Shown here: in pieces, positions 20,101 through 31,729 of the stretch
Numbering within the stretch: position 1 is the stretch's first letter
Layout of the letters: each line of letters starts with the position of its first letter
From: Apostichopus japonicus
Lineage: Eukaryota; Echinodermata; Holothuroidea; Aspidochirotida; Stichopodidae
Reading direction: 5' to 3'
Length of the DNA: 64,000 nt
Assembly: GCF_037975245.1 (NCBI RefSeq)
Contig: NC_092575.1
Span: 23,477,841-23,541,840, forward strand
Notes under the pieces: model-generated
Told to the model about the DNA's origin: nothing
Databases searched by the model: none
Seen by the model: only the letters and a program-made list of their open reading frames with translations
Position numbers and translations under genes: made by a program

Positions 20101-23100
20101 TGTTATGCACTGTACTCTGCTACAGTTTCATAGTGAAATGGTGTTTGACTTTCTATCTGTAACGTTGTAGGCAAGTGATAGGAAGTGATGCTGTATATAG
20201 CATAGTACTGCTGCTGTCAAATGCAAAAGCATGCCAAGAGCACAAGACAAATCAATGTCACTTTGATTAGAGGGAAAGATTATTCAATCTTTCCAAACAA
20301 GCAATGACAACTTTTATTGAAATAATGGAGTATTATCCAAAATATACATTTAACTTGTACAGTACAAGTTTGCAATGTAATTTGGTTTTATTTTTAAAAC
20401 ATTTTACTTTGTTTAACAAGTTTGTTTTGTTATATTTCTGTTGTTAAAGCAGTGTGTATTTTATTCAGTAATTAGTTGCCATCCGTTTGATTTTATCTTA
20501 AAATGCCTCCAGCATATCAATTGAGATTCATGCATTCCACTATTTCTAGTCCTATAAAGAACTTGTGAGCAATTTAAACTAGACTAAGTGAATGAAGATG
20601 TGAACCAGAGACTGTTCAGCAACAAAAACATGAATTGCTCGCAAAATAAGAGTATTATATGTATGTATGTGTGTGTGTGTGTATGTATGTATGTATTTTA
20701 TGTATGCATGTATGTATGTATGTATTTCTTGCAATAATTACAAGCCAAACATTAGGAAGAAAGAATACAGTTTTTTATGTTTTAAACATAGTTATAATTT
20801 GTTAAGTTATTATCTTTTATCTCACAGACACCTTGTTTAACTCCTTTGTATCTTTTCTCACAGACACCTTGTAGTTGGTCATCATCTACCTAAAGGTTCG
20901 TAAAAATTTAAAGGTTCAGCTAAGTCTGAGGATTAAAGGGACTATGTAGAGATTTTGTGATATGGATGCATATATGTGTGCGTGTGTGTGAAGAAGAGGG
21001 AGGTATGTAGGCAGATTTGATAACTGTTCTGATTACATGATTGGGCTCCACATTTTAGAGTCATGAAATTTCATCAGAAGCAGTGGGGAGGGTAAAAAGG
21101 AGGTACAGGCTAAGATAAAGGAAGGTTTCTGGGAGGTCTAGTAATTTTTACTTGTATTTCATATCCCTGACTTCATCTTCCGTCATCTTTGTTTTCTTCT
21201 CAGGTATGAGAGTTTCGTCTCTGGAGACAGTGTCTCTCTTCAGGCATTACATAACCTTCCTCGACCTTCCATTCAGTCTGATGTCGGCCGCATTGAGAGG
21301 TAGTAGGGTTATTTTGTCATCACCGATGGAAGTTTGGACGGCTCAGGTATGAACAGGAAATAAGCACAGTTTTACTCTCTGACTGAGCAGGATGATTGAA
21401 TGGTTTTAAGGGGTCCACAGATCATATTCCTGACTTGCAGACAAAGGTTTATCTTAGGATAAATATTGATGCTGCTTGTGACCAGAAGTATAGTACATAT
21501 AGTGGCTGAGGTAAACTGCTACAAAGTTTCTAACAATTAGCTAAGCCGAAATCAATGCTGTGATCCAGTTTCACAAACCAACCTGAGAAGTATATATGAT
21601 GAAAGTATCAAAACAGAAGAATATTCTGCATTCTAAGGACAGAAATTGTTGAAGAAAAGTAAAAAATAAGAAAACAAATTTAGTTGAGACTTTACAATAT
21701 GTTACTACACACATAACCTAAGACCCATAGCCCTTAACCATACCATTAATTCCATACCCCCAAACCCTTGTTCTTATCATCTTAGCCCTGAAACCCTGAC
21801 CTTAAAGTAAAACAATAAGACAGAAAACAAAAACTCAAAGTTTTTACACAGAGTGTAGTTTACATTTTAACAACAACATACGTCTTGTAATTGCTCAAAT
21901 AGCACACCGGGAAGTTGTAAAAAAGGGGGATTAAAACAACGATTTTTCGTCTCTGTAATTGATACGAATGTTTACAAATTTGCAAACAATTCAACGACCT
22001 TGAACATCACTCAGGTCAATGAATAACATCACTATGATGACCTTCAGATTGTAGTGTACTGCTCGGTATGGAGCTGTATGTGATTTTCATGACTGCATAA
22101 CTGTTATTTTAGTTTTATTTAGGATGCAGTGTTCTTGATCTCAATAGACAATTTAATGTCATTGTGTTTCTCTATGGTCTTATAATGTATGTAAAAGTTG
22201 TATGGCATTTTGCAACGATTTGATGACCGCAAGGTCTTGTATTTCATTCACCCAGCAAGCAAGCAAAATCCTAATGGAATATGCAACGATAAAAGTCGCT
22301 TCTAAAACAGTAATGATAATATACTGATCCCTTTATGAATCTATTGATCTGGGCAAGGAAGGCTATTTTCTGTGGAATGTTTCCCGATATCGAAATAGCT
22401 GTTTTGCAAACTGACCAAAAGCAATGGTCATGGTAATTCACAAGATTACACAGTTGGCAGGCAAGATATAGTATGCAGTATGAACGTGTACACTTACATC
22501 TCAAACTGGCACAATAATAATAATAGTAAAAATTATAATAATAAAATAATTATAGTAATAATGATCCCGAATGTAAACTACAGTTTAAAAATTACAATGC
22601 ACAAACCCTTTATTCACAAGAAGAGTCAGAAATAAACATTCCTTGATTCATAAATCAATAAATCCAAAGAAAAGTCATATTGAGCGTGAGATAAATCCAG
22701 CATTTCAACACATACAAGTGGTCAGTCTAATGCTAACATAGTGCTCACTACAATGTAGCCCCATCACGTTTGTTTACATGCTAGCCTCTTGGTTTCGGCT
22801 TCAAGATCAGTCTTGCTAGCGCAAATTTACAGCAGTGTGATTCTGGCAATGTGTGTGCGATACTGTCAGTAATAGGGTACTGACACAATGTTTTGCACTT
22901 GAGCTTGAATTAAAAGACCATTGAATAATGTCTCCCACAGTGATGCTAATCTCCTCTCTTCCTCTTTGACGTTTTTGTTTAAGTTCAAAAGGTTATTGTC
23001 CTTTTCCAGCTAGGTACGGTGCTACATTTCAATTTGTTACATGTCAATACTGACTTTATCGCAGTACAGTACAGTCAGTGCAGTACAGTACAGTGCAATA

Positions 23101-24307
23101 CAGTGCAGTACAGTACAATGCAATACAGTGTAGTACAGTACAGTCAGTACAGTACAGTATAGTGCAATACAGTGTAGTACAGTACAGTGCAATACAGTGT
23201 AGTACAGTCAGTACAGTACAGTATAGTGCAATACAGTGTAGTACAGTACAGTGCAATACAGTGCAGTACAGTACAGTACAGTGCAATACAGTACAGTACA
23301 GTGCAATACAGTGTAGTACAGTACAGTGCAATACAGTGTAGTACAGTACAGTATAGTGCAATACAGTGTAGTACAGTACAGTGCAATACAGTGTAGTACA
23401 ATACAGTCAGTACAGTACAGTGCAATACAGTGCAGTACAGTACAGTGCAATACAGTGTAGTACAGTACAGTCAGTACAGTACAGTATAGTGCAATACAGT
23501 GTAGTACAGTACAGTACAGTATAGTGCAATACAGTGTAGTACAGTACAGTATAGTGCAATACAGTGTAGTACAGTACAGTGCAATACAGTGCAATACAGT
23601 GTAGTACAGTACAGTCAGTACAGTACAGTATAGTGCAATACAGTGTAGTACAGTCAGTACAGTACAGTGCAATACAGTGTAGTACAGTACAGTACAGTAC
23701 AGTATATTGCAATACAGTGTAGTACAGTACAAGCAATGCTTTATCATCATTATTGTTCTACTTTAAACACTAAACATGCTCACCGTAAACCGTTAACCAT
23801 AGCACTAAAACACTTACACCCAAAGCCCTAAAACCTCAGATCTGCACCATTTATCCCCTAAGCCATAGACCTAATCCATGTAGCCCCTAAGCCCTAGCCC
23901 CTAAACATGTTGTTAGCTAAGGCTTGGTCATTTCTTTCAGACCAGATAATATACATTTTCAAAGTATTAAGTGTATTACACAGTAACTAAACAATTTGCA
24001 AAATCCATATTTGTTCTCTCAAAAGTTTACGTGGATTGAATTTGCCTTATTTCCTTATTTTTCTCTTTTTCTTTCCCCTTTAAATTCAACAAACTGATGT
24101 TATCTTGTTGTTATCTTTTATTTCCTGTAATAACAAAGACCATTCTCATGCGACTGATGTTTTGTTTTCTCTCACGCTCTTTCCACTTAGAGAGCGATGA
24201 AAGCCCATTGGAGTCAGTTTGTTTGGTTTCGAGTCCTGAATATCTTGTTTTCAAGGTATCTGGTCGTAAACACCCTTAGACCAATCAACAAGAATTCACC
24301 TACCTGA
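13813..24307 (+). CDS. PIGL: PIG-L, GlcNAc-PI de-N-acetylase
   Basis: Seven exons (13813-14116, 16263-16362, 17818-17908, 19497-19564, 20864-20895, 21204-21346, 24191-24307) join in phase to 284 codons plus TGA; the human protein is 252 residues. PIG-L removes the acetyl group from GlcNAc-phosphatidylinositol on the cytosolic face of the ER, the second step of GPI-anchor synthesis. An N-terminal hydrophobic segment spans residues 8-28, followed by a basic stretch. The zinc-binding motif AHPDDE is at 69-74, D170 is in ITFD, and SGHKNH at 175-180 supplies two more histidines. The C-terminal FSRYLVVNTL is also family-like. The ATG at 13813 is used because the longer in-frame start at 13783 is GTG. 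All key residues are intact. Confidence 0.96.
14268..15967 (-). mobile_element. 5'-truncated CR1/L2-type LINE
   Basis: The insertion is flanked by an 8-bp duplication TATTGTTA (14260-14267 and 15968-15975). The 5' end is truncated within the reverse transcriptase. The 3' end (left side) carries a T/A-rich repeat, TAATAATAATATAATAATTT, next to TATATAGCGCTTTAC, as in many CR1/L2-group elements. It lies antisense in PIGL intron 1 and should be harmless to splicing. Confidence 0.88.
14645..15967 (-). pseudogene. LINE ORF2 reverse-transcriptase remnant
   Basis: Read from 15967 leftward, the first part (stop at 15439) has SAYRRNHSTETALLR, DLTAAFDTIDHDIL, GVPQGSGLGPILFTLY and the catalytic FADDTQLY. 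The second part (15421-14645) has the thumb and C-terminal region, with LDYCNSLLYGI, LHWLPVSARIEFK and a final HLFRKYYF typical of CR1/L2/Crack relatives. The parts are in different phases: one base appears to be missing near 15455-15470. The endonuclease domain is absent because of 5' truncation. Reverse transcriptase would copy element RNA at a nicked target; this copy is dead. Confidence 0.88.
16263..16362 (+). CDS. PIGL: PIGL exon 2
   Basis: 100 nt after TTTCTACAG, encoding GNFYGEGDRRRKELFQSCE and onward; ends GATCATTG before GTAAGT, phase 2. Confidence 0.93.
16803..16867. repeat. Left palindrome array of the TIR element
   Basis: Three units of AATCTGTCGTAACAGATT joined by ATTT spacers, period 22-23 bp. 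Each unit is nearly self-complementary. Confidence 0.9.
17440..17612. repeat. Right palindrome array of the TIR element
   Basis: About eight units related to AATCTGTTACGACAGATT with AAATA spacers. This is the same motif as the left array, but with more copies and more substitutions. Possible transposase-binding sites. Confidence 0.9.
17818..17908 (+). CDS. PIGL: PIGL exon 3
   Basis: 91 nt after CTTTCACAG, encoding CDLQDNPAAFWDVNLVAKE and onward; ends AATCAG before GTATCA, phase 0. Confidence 0.93.
17909..19496 (+). other. PIGL: PIGL intron 3
   Basis: GT-AG intron of 1.6 kb. It has C-rich text near 19130-19205 that looks like repeat debris; nothing else is recognised. Confidence 0.9.
19497..19564 (+). 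CDS. PIGL: PIGL exon 4
   Basis: 68 nt encoding IITFDCFGASGHKNHISVY, with the active-site His-x-x-His; ends GGTGCAAG before GTAAGA, phase 2. Confidence 0.94.
19565..20863 (+). other. PIGL: PIGL intron 4
   Basis: GT-AG intron of 1.3 kb with a TATG/TG microsatellite at 20658-20727. A decoy acceptor, CTCACAGACACCTTGT, lies 43 bp before the true one. Confidence 0.9.
20658..20727. repeat. GTAT/GT microsatellite
   Basis: Interrupted run of GTAT tetramers and GT dimers in PIGL intron 4. Confidence 0.9.
20864..20895 (+). CDS. PIGL: PIGL exon 5 (32-nt microexon)
   Basis: 32 nt encoding RHLVVGHHLPK after TTTTCTCACAG. The donor is a non-consensus AAAG/GTTCGT. The phases (2 in, 1 out) fit both neighbours, and the sequence aligns with the family just before the next conserved block. 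Confidence 0.88.
20896..21203 (+). other. PIGL: PIGL intron 5
   Basis: Short GT-AG intron of 308 nt; no repeat recognised. Confidence 0.88.
21204..21346 (+). CDS. PIGL: PIGL exon 6
   Basis: 143 nt encoding GMRVSSLETVSLFRHYITFL and then DLPFSLM, matching the family's LQSVNVLRKYISLLDLP block; ends GCTCAG before GTATGA, phase 0. Confidence 0.94.
21347..24190 (+). other. PIGL: PIGL intron 6
   Basis: GT-AG intron of 2.8 kb with a large pentamer array (23064-23730) and AAT-rich sequence near 22515-22560. No nested gene is seen. Confidence 0.9.
23064..23730. repeat. Pentamer (GTACA-type) minisatellite, about 670 bp
   Basis: An almost pure 5-bp periodic array of GTACA, GTGCA, ATACA, GTGTA and GTATA units, with occasional 4-base GTCA units. 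Higher-order patterns such as GTACAGTGCAATACAGTGTA recur. Several long overlapping open frames arise because the repeat contains no stop in most phases; they are not genes. Confidence 0.97.
24191..24307 (+). CDS. PIGL: PIGL exon 7 (terminal)
   Basis: 117 nt after TTTCCACTTAG, encoding RAMKAHWSQFVWFR and FSRYLVVNTL; TGA at 24305-24307. Confidence 0.94.
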   Translation, partial: RAMKAHWSQFVWFRVLNILFSRYLVVNTLRPINKNSPT

Positions 24308-27300
24308 GTGAGTTGGGATATTCCTCCATTTCAATCTTTAAAAGTAACGTATCCGTCGATGGTCACAAACCTGGTTATGTAATAGCTTTCTAATCGAAAC
24401 AGGAGTATTTTGTTTTTGAACTTCAAAGTTGTGTATAAATTGCAATTTGTAAATTCTAGCTTATTGAAAGAAAGCAATATCTGAGAGTCTCATAGGTAAT
24501 CCTGCTACAATGTGTAAACTGCTTACACAACGGTCCTCAAACAGGAAGAGGGTACTGTAGGTGGGGTATATGGCCCACCACTAATATGGTCGATAATAGA
24601 CTACCCAACACAGCTGCAAAATACTTAAACATTAAATTTACTTCAAAGTTGCAAAATGTACCAATTTGCAAAGTAGAGTGTCATTTTGCATCTAAAAACT
24701 CTTAATCGTAACAAACTTCTACATGGCCCTTACTCTTAGACCCCATTCTCAAAATTCTGCATCAAAGCACCCTTTATCATATCAAGATTTCAACTTCATC
24801 TGACAAACCAGTTATGGCTAAATGTATGGTGTTTAATACAGTTAAGCCTTGGCCCACTCTGTGGAGTTATTAAGCATGTGAATTAATTACTAATGTTGCT
24901 CATCATAACCCCCATATGTGTTATTGCAAGCAACACAAAAGTGCCTATTACAGTAGTTTGGGAAACAAATGAGATTTTCAATAAACAAACATTATCCATC
25001 TATGTAAGTCTTTTCAGAAACTGTAGAGATGACCAATATCACACTGCAAAACTTTCAAAGTTTAAATGACCTAATTTGCAGTTTGCATGTGCTTAATTAA
25101 TAGACCTACAGAAAATATTCTTGGCCAGTAAATAGTGGAGAATGAAATGTATTCTTATAAAGTTATGTTTTAATATCTATTTTGTGAATTGTTTGTCATC
25201 TGTAGATAAATTGTAATGTTGTTTTGTAGAATGCTCAATGAGCCTGATTGAAATTGCTGCCAAGTTTTGACTGAATGAAGGAATTATAAGTGCTTAGCTT
25301 TTTTTGTTTTGTTGATTTCCATTTTTTTTTTGTCATGTTTGGTTTTTCAATACTAAAATCCCAAAGCACTGTAGTTTATTTATATTATTAAAAATATTAT
25401 GATTATAATAATTAAATATATTAGAACAATAAGTCAAGACTTATTTTAAATGATGAGGTAACCATTAACCATTTCCAGTTTGCACTTTCCTCTTGGTGAA
25501 TACTGGAAACTGTCTTGGTGATGAAATGTTCAGAAACAAATGAAATAATTAATGACATGCTCGTTAGCTCTAATTTGATGATGAAGGGAATTTAAGGCAG
25601 AAGTGTTATTTTGATCAGTTGCAGTCTTATCTAAATTGAAATAATAATTTTCGGTTCAAATTGCCTATCGATCTCAAAATGGCTGCTTTGAGAGTAAGGA
25701 TATCACAATTCTGTCACTCTCGGTCTCCAGACAGCTGTTTGTAATAATTCAGGTCACTGTTTAGAGGAAACTGACTTTGCCAAGTTAAATCCATACTTAT
25801 TCCATAGGAAACCATATGCCAAGTTTATGATGTTTTCATAGCAAATTTCCCCCAAACTATCTGTTTTCTTTATTAGCGTCTGTATTGATTCATTCTTGGA
25901 TTGTTAGGTATTTGGAATGTTTGATTAGCATCATGTATACTGCAGTGTCCGGGTTTTATGCAAACACAAGTTTTTCCTTTCAGTCAAAACTTTTCTTTAT
26001 TTCAGTTTAATTTTCATTAGACTTTCCAAGGCTTTTAAGACATGTACATCTGTTGCAACTTTGTCGCTCACTCTGCCAATTTTTTCAAGTTGCATTTCTT
26101 TAGATTACATAATCGTGGTTGTTTGCGTTAAAACTGTACCTAACCATGCAAGAATGTATATGTTACTTCGTCAAAATTGTTTTTGAAAGCTAAATCTTAC
26201 TCTTTTAAGTTGGTATCCTGTAGTTTTGTCTACTGCCAGTTTTCCATAATTAAAAGCCATAATTTTCCTGCTTTTTTTTCACTCACAGGTAACATGTTCT
26301 CACACTGTGTTCCAAAGAGACGAGATGAGCATAAAAGAGTTTCCTGAGATGAAACAACATGATGATGTTCGGGTGGGTGTTCGGGTGGGTGTTTGAACCT
26401 GCCACTGATGACACACAGAACGATTCAAGATGCCAGTCGATTTCAGAAGTGTTTGGAATAAAATGAAGACAAGTACTGCCCGAGCACAAACATGACTAAT
26501 ATGCATAAATTATTCAAACAGGGTGTCCACAGATGTATTGGAATATCACAAAAATTTTACAAAAGTCATTTCTAGAGTTAGAAATGTCAAAATTACAAAT
26601 GTTAGATATTTTTGAAAACTTTTGACTTTTTTTTAAATTTGTTTTACTGGATGTCATGACAGAGAACACAATGTGATATTTTTGATATTTTTATTAGTTA
26701 TAACAAGCTACAGTTGAGTATTTAATCTATAGTTTAAACCACAAGTGAGGCCAGTGGCCGAACTCAAAAGTTTCTACAGCCTGGGAGGAGACGTTAATGC
26801 AGCTTGCAGAGCTGTAGCCTATAGCAACGGGAAGATATGAAATATATAGGGTTTGAGGCTTCCACTTCTGTTCTTGTGATAGATCAGTTCAATGTTGCAG
26901 ATGGTCAACATAGATGTCAGGCCTAGAATCTCACAATTTTAACCACTTGTTAAAAAATGCAAAGTCGTTGAAAAAAATCTACTGGCTGAAATCAAGTCCT
27001 CACTGGTGTTCTCATGAGTTAAGTGACATCAGTTACATTACAGACTTTTGAAAGCAGTCCAATGATATTTGCTGATAAAAAGTAGTAATACAGGGCTAAT
27101 GTTAGGGATGGAAATCAAGCAGATTCTTCGACTGACAATCGTGAACCGACTTACCACATGGAAATGTTCTTAATGCCTACTGGCATAAAAATTGTCAACT
27201 GGTGCTTTTTTTGTACAACTCAAATGTTGAAGGTTATCTAACTTCCTGCAGTCTTGTATATCACTGCTATTTATGAGGCAAGGAAAACTTCTTCAGTTTC

Positions 27301-27525
27301 TCCTTTCACTTTTAACAACTTCCTACAAATTTTTAGAAAATGTAGAGGGCTCTGAAGATGGAGGAGAGATATCTCAATCACTGCAGGATTCTAGAAACTT
27401 GTGAGGGAATTTAATTTCAAACAATATTGTTGTAACCCAGTTGACCACACAAGTTGTATGTGGGATGTGTGGGACTAATAGCAGGAAGTTGTTATGGAAC
27501 AACTCCCTGCTCAAAGCAGCCTTAA
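24308..27525. other. PIGL 3' flank and spacer
   Basis: No coding exon is recognised. A possible PIGL polyadenylation signal AATAAA lies at about 24980. Tandem GTTCGGGTGG occurs near 26368-26388. The short open frames look incidental. Confidence 0.5.
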
Positions 27526-27529
27526 TTAA

Positions 27530-27866
27530 AGGCATTGAAGACTCGCCCCAAACCGCGTGCCGGGCTCTGAAAAAGTTAACTTTCTGTTGCTTGCAAGTGA
27601 AGTTTTCTTCTTGTTGCTACAAAATGCAGACAGTAATGAAACACGATACCTAATATCTTTTATCTAGACAACAGATGTCCATTGCTGCTATGTACACTGT
27701 GTTGTAGGTATTGACTGTACACTAGTGTCTATTTACCGACGGTAGCAAGCTGTGTGTGTATTTTCTGGGATCGATGGTGGTGTCTAACACTTCTGTTACA
27801 CCTCATTCGAAACTAGGTCAGATTAAGGGCATGAGACGTTTCTTTGTGTGCGAGTCTTCACACCCT
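27530..27866. mobile_element. piggyBac-like MITE, copy A (TTAA-flanked)
   Basis: 337 bp flanked by TTAA (27526-27529 and 27867-27870). The ends are inverted: AGGCATTGAAGACTCGC on the left and, read inward, AGGGTGTGAAGACTCGC on the right. TTAA target sites with AGG-type ends fit piggyBac. A second copy in opposite orientation lies at 41620-41978, sharing TTACACCTCATTCGAAACTA and CGACGGTA. Confidence 0.8.
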
Positions 27867-27870
27867 TTAA

Positions 27871-30800
27871 GCTGTAAGGAGACGACAATGTGATCAATCT
27901 CATTTAATCACATGACCATCACATGACCATTTATCAATGACTGCAAGGAATACCAAGATAGTTAATCACAATACCAAAGGCAAAACTCACACAGCACTAC
28001 AATTTGTTTTTCTACATACATGACACCTCCCTGGTTGAGCAAGGAAGTTATCTTTCTAATTAGTTAATGTATATTCATTTAGCTATAATATGTTTGGAGG
28101 ATTTCTTTGAATTTCTACTTTGATAGGCATTCTGTTATTCTTTTTCTGGTATTGTTTGTATGTTATTATACAGGAAGTTATAAATAAATATGATAAAGGT
28201 GGAATGTTTATTAGTTGAGTATGTGTTTGCTGTTTTCTTTTTCTTTGCGGGGGAAGCGGGGCGGGGGGGGGTTCATTAATACAGCTGGTCAACTTTCGAT
28301 GTTATTTCAGCAAGGATGAACTTTAAAGCATTGGTGAAGCAGTGAAAGGTGGTTTCACCATTGCACTGGATCATTGAGAACTGTTCCAGCATTAGACCTT
28401 GTGGAGTTTCACTCTGACCAAATACAGTGTTCACAACTTCATACTGCACACATCATGTGAGAACAAATTCTTTGTCTATCACAATTACAGATTTAGTTAT
28501 CCAATTAATGCATTTGGAGGAATTGAATCACATTGCAAGGTTATATCGTTGCCTGACTTGCTGCTACATACAAAACAATTCCTCTGGCCATCTTTGAACT
28601 TTTCCAAAACAGACACTCCAGATTGAGCATAATCTTGTCGATTTCTTTTAAAGCCTTTACAAAGCACCACACTTGAGCAGCTCTGAATAGATGTCCCCTC
28701 AAAAAAGATTAATGCTAAGAAGACTGTCTGGATTGGTAGCCTCATTTATCCTGGTACAAAGATGTCCTCTACCAAGCTCATAAGAAGCCTTTAAGGGTTA
28801 GTTCAGGGCCAATGGGGTGAAATAGGGAGAAGAGAGCAGCGACAATAACTAAATGAACTCTTGGGGGGACAGCATTGCTCAGTTTAACAGCTGGCTTTGT
28901 TGGGGGTATAGTAATGGTCAGTAAGACTTTATAGGGGGAAAACTGCATCCATAAGGCTTTAATTGAGGGTACAATAAGGGTTCCTTGGTAGTACACCAAA
29001 TGTCAGCCAAATACTTTGTGTAGGCAGTAGGCCTAATACTTCATAGCTGTAAATTAAAAGATGTTTATAAAGCAAACAAGACACAGTTTGTACATTTCAG
29101 CCCACATTTATTACTCCCACCAAGAAGAAACAAATATATTTATAACTATTTACAAGTCTGCTTTAGAATTTCTCCTTCTTACACTCTTCTACCATTCAGT
29201 TCCAATTTCATTTTATAGTAAAAGACTATTTATTAAGGCTACAGCTAAAATGTATCTGAAAATTTATTTGAAGACATTCTTGGGAGGTTACAGTAGCTAA
29301 ATACATCTCACCACTTGACATTGAAAACTTTGCAAATGGCGTTAAGGCATTAGACCTAAGGAAGTTATAATTTAGTATCTATCGCTCGAAAATCAGGATT
29401 TGTGTTCCCTTAGACATTGGGTTTTCATCAAAATTTTAGGAGAATTAAAAGCAATCTCTTCTTTGGTTGTGTGCTAAGAGATACTTCTTCCAGATTCTGC
29501 TGAGATATCAAGCATAACAATTTTCTACAACTATATATTCCTTTGGTAGAACCCATCCAGCTACTGTAACCTTAAGTAACCATAGAGTGTCCTATTGTCT
29601 TTAGCACTGTAGTACAATATGCAAATTTTATACTAATTGCTACTGGAATCATTTCTTTAACTAACAAGAATTCTCTGTAAGACAACACTATTAATATAAA
29701 CAGAGTTCCAGATATGATTAATGTATTTCACAGTGGTGAAAAAGATATTTCTCTGCAAAAAATAGATCAGGAGACCATAGGGCTAATGAAAAACTTAAAT
29801 AATATACATATTAAGCAGTGTATATATGTTAGGTTTCATTACAATCATCACCTATACTGTAGTCAAAACTAGATTTACTTTTCAGAATTTATTCCTCATT
29901 CACAAGTACCGTTTCATTTAGAATATTCCTTCCTTTTTTCCTTTCATTTTGTGTTTTCAATTTGAATTGAAATATGTCTTATAGATACTCTAACCTTTGA
30001 AAAAGTCATAAAGACAGTCAAAGAGACTAATGATCTAGATTTAATGGCAGGTCGTTGAAGAACACTGAAAAGAATCATCCTTCCTCATCCTTCATCATGC
30101 ATCATTCCATAAAATATTCACATATTCCATAAAGTAAACAAGAACAAATTCCTGTATTCTTTATCATTCACAGCTTTAAGACCAGTTTTCTTTTCATAGT
30201 TTGAGAGACCTTAAGCAAAGAGTGGCATATCTTTCAACAAAACTGCAGGTACTAATGGACCAGATCAATTTATGGTCTCATGGGCCAGGGCATTACCCGT
30301 ACCGACTTATCCCAAAATTTCAGTAACACAGATTTTTCTCCATCAAATTTGCATGAACACAAAGAGTAGAAAATCAGGTTTAAGGCACATAGTTCAGGAC
30401 TTTTTAACAGCCATGCACAAGACTTTTTAACGGCCATGTAAAGAACATGGACACTCAGGAACTTCCCATGATAAAAAATCTGCTATTTGTATGTTATACC
30501 AGCAACTTCCCAGTATAAAATCAGTTATTAGTTTATTACATAGCAGCATCATTTTTGAATATGCCATCAGGAATCATACTTTAAATATTTCAGGAAATTA
30601 ACATAGGTCAGTTCTCACAGTAGGGCTGTTGATATTTCTCCTGATGACCTCTGCCTCTTCTTCAGAGATTTTTTTTCTTTTTGTGAAATGTCATCTTTGT
30701 GCTTTTATCAATCAGCAGCATGGCTATGGGGAACCCTTCAACAAGAACAAATCCAATTTCCAGGACTTCTTTTTTTTAGCAATGGTACATCCCACATTCT

Positions 30801-31030
30801 TTCCCTCTGCACTGTATCAGTGCTCAGAATCGCTTCAGGTTTGGCAAAATTGGCATTCTCACTTCATTTAGCAAAATCATCCCACCAAAGATGTCTCCCA
30901 GGTATGGTCACATTTTCAAACTTATCAGCAGTTGATAACCTATATCGCTGGTTAACTATCATACAGCAAAATCATTCTGTAGCTTGTTTCCTTTTCGAGG
31001 CTGGCCTCTCGAAATTTCTATGGACCCTCC
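27871..31030. other. XBP1 3' flank and spacer
   Basis: Much of the right part should be XBP1 3' UTR on the minus strand. Candidate AATAAA signals on that strand are at about 30532-30537 and 29107-29112. A G run lies near 28258-28270. No other gene is recognised. Confidence 0.5.
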
Positions 31031-31729
31031 TCACATATCCAATGAAGGGAACAGATCAATGAAAGATTCCTCCCAATCGCAGTTTGGCATGACTGGGGAA
31101 CCGAGCGGGTCCATCGTAAAATGCGGCGAACTTGGGCCATCGTCGCTATCGACCCCAGAATCGGCGCTGCTGCTTCCTGTGCTCTTGCCAGAATCGCTCA
31201 ACGAATCGCACATGTCCAAGTCTTCATTGGTCAACAGCTGAGAGATGTCGCAGTCGAACTGGTCGACCACATTGGACATGGGTGCGATCTTGTTGGTGAC
31301 GAAGGGATTGGTCAGTTGGACCTCGTCTTCTCCGTTCACTTTGTTCAACGACATTAGGAAACCAAAATCCACACTCTGATCTGGGTCCACCAGACTGTCC
31401 TGTGGTGTTTCCAAGCATTCTTCTCCTCCTGACGGTAAAGCAGACTTGTTAATAATTTTAACTTGTTTCATTTCTTCTTTGATGGTGGGGGTCTTCTCTG
31501 CGGGGCGTTTGTAGTACACGTGATCAAACCTTATCAGTTCTTTGATGGATTCCATGTCCGCTGCTGCGGCCCCCACCAGGGAGGGGGCGGCGGCTGATGG
31601 ATTGGCGTTCCCGGCAAAGAGGGCATCTTCTTCCCCTCCTTCTTGATCGAAATCAACGGACTCTGGGCCATCTTCAGTGGGATGGCCTTGCCCATTAATC
31701 TCGCCCAAGATTCCCAAGAGAACATCAGA
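31031..31729 (-). CDS. XBP1: XBP1 exon 4 (dual-frame terminal exon)
   Basis: 699 nt after TTCCCAAAACAG. The spliced frame opens SDVLLGILGEINGQ (human SDILLGILDNLD), continues through ELIRFDHVY and ends at TGA 31033-31031. The unspliced frame runs from 31729 to a stop at 31536-31534, giving SLMFSWESWARLMG and a tail with QPP, WWG, Q and TWNP ending SKN. Confidence 0.96.
   Translation of the reverse strand, partial: SDVLLGILGEINGQGHPTEDGPESVDFDQEGGEEDALFAGNANPSAAAPSLVGAAAADMESIKELIRFDHVYYKRPAEKTPTIKEEMKQVKIINKSALPSGGEECLETPQDSLVDPDQSVDFGFLMSLNKVNGEDEVQLTNPFVTNKIAPMSNVVDQFDCDISQLLTNEDLDMCDSLSDSGKSTGSSSADSGVDSDDGPSSPHFTMDPLGSPVMPNCDWEESFIDLFPSLDM

Noticed and set aside
23056-23750. Long overlapping open frames of repeated Tyr-Ser-Val or Leu-His-Cys type
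   Set aside because: They are products of a pentamer repeat lacking stops in several frames.
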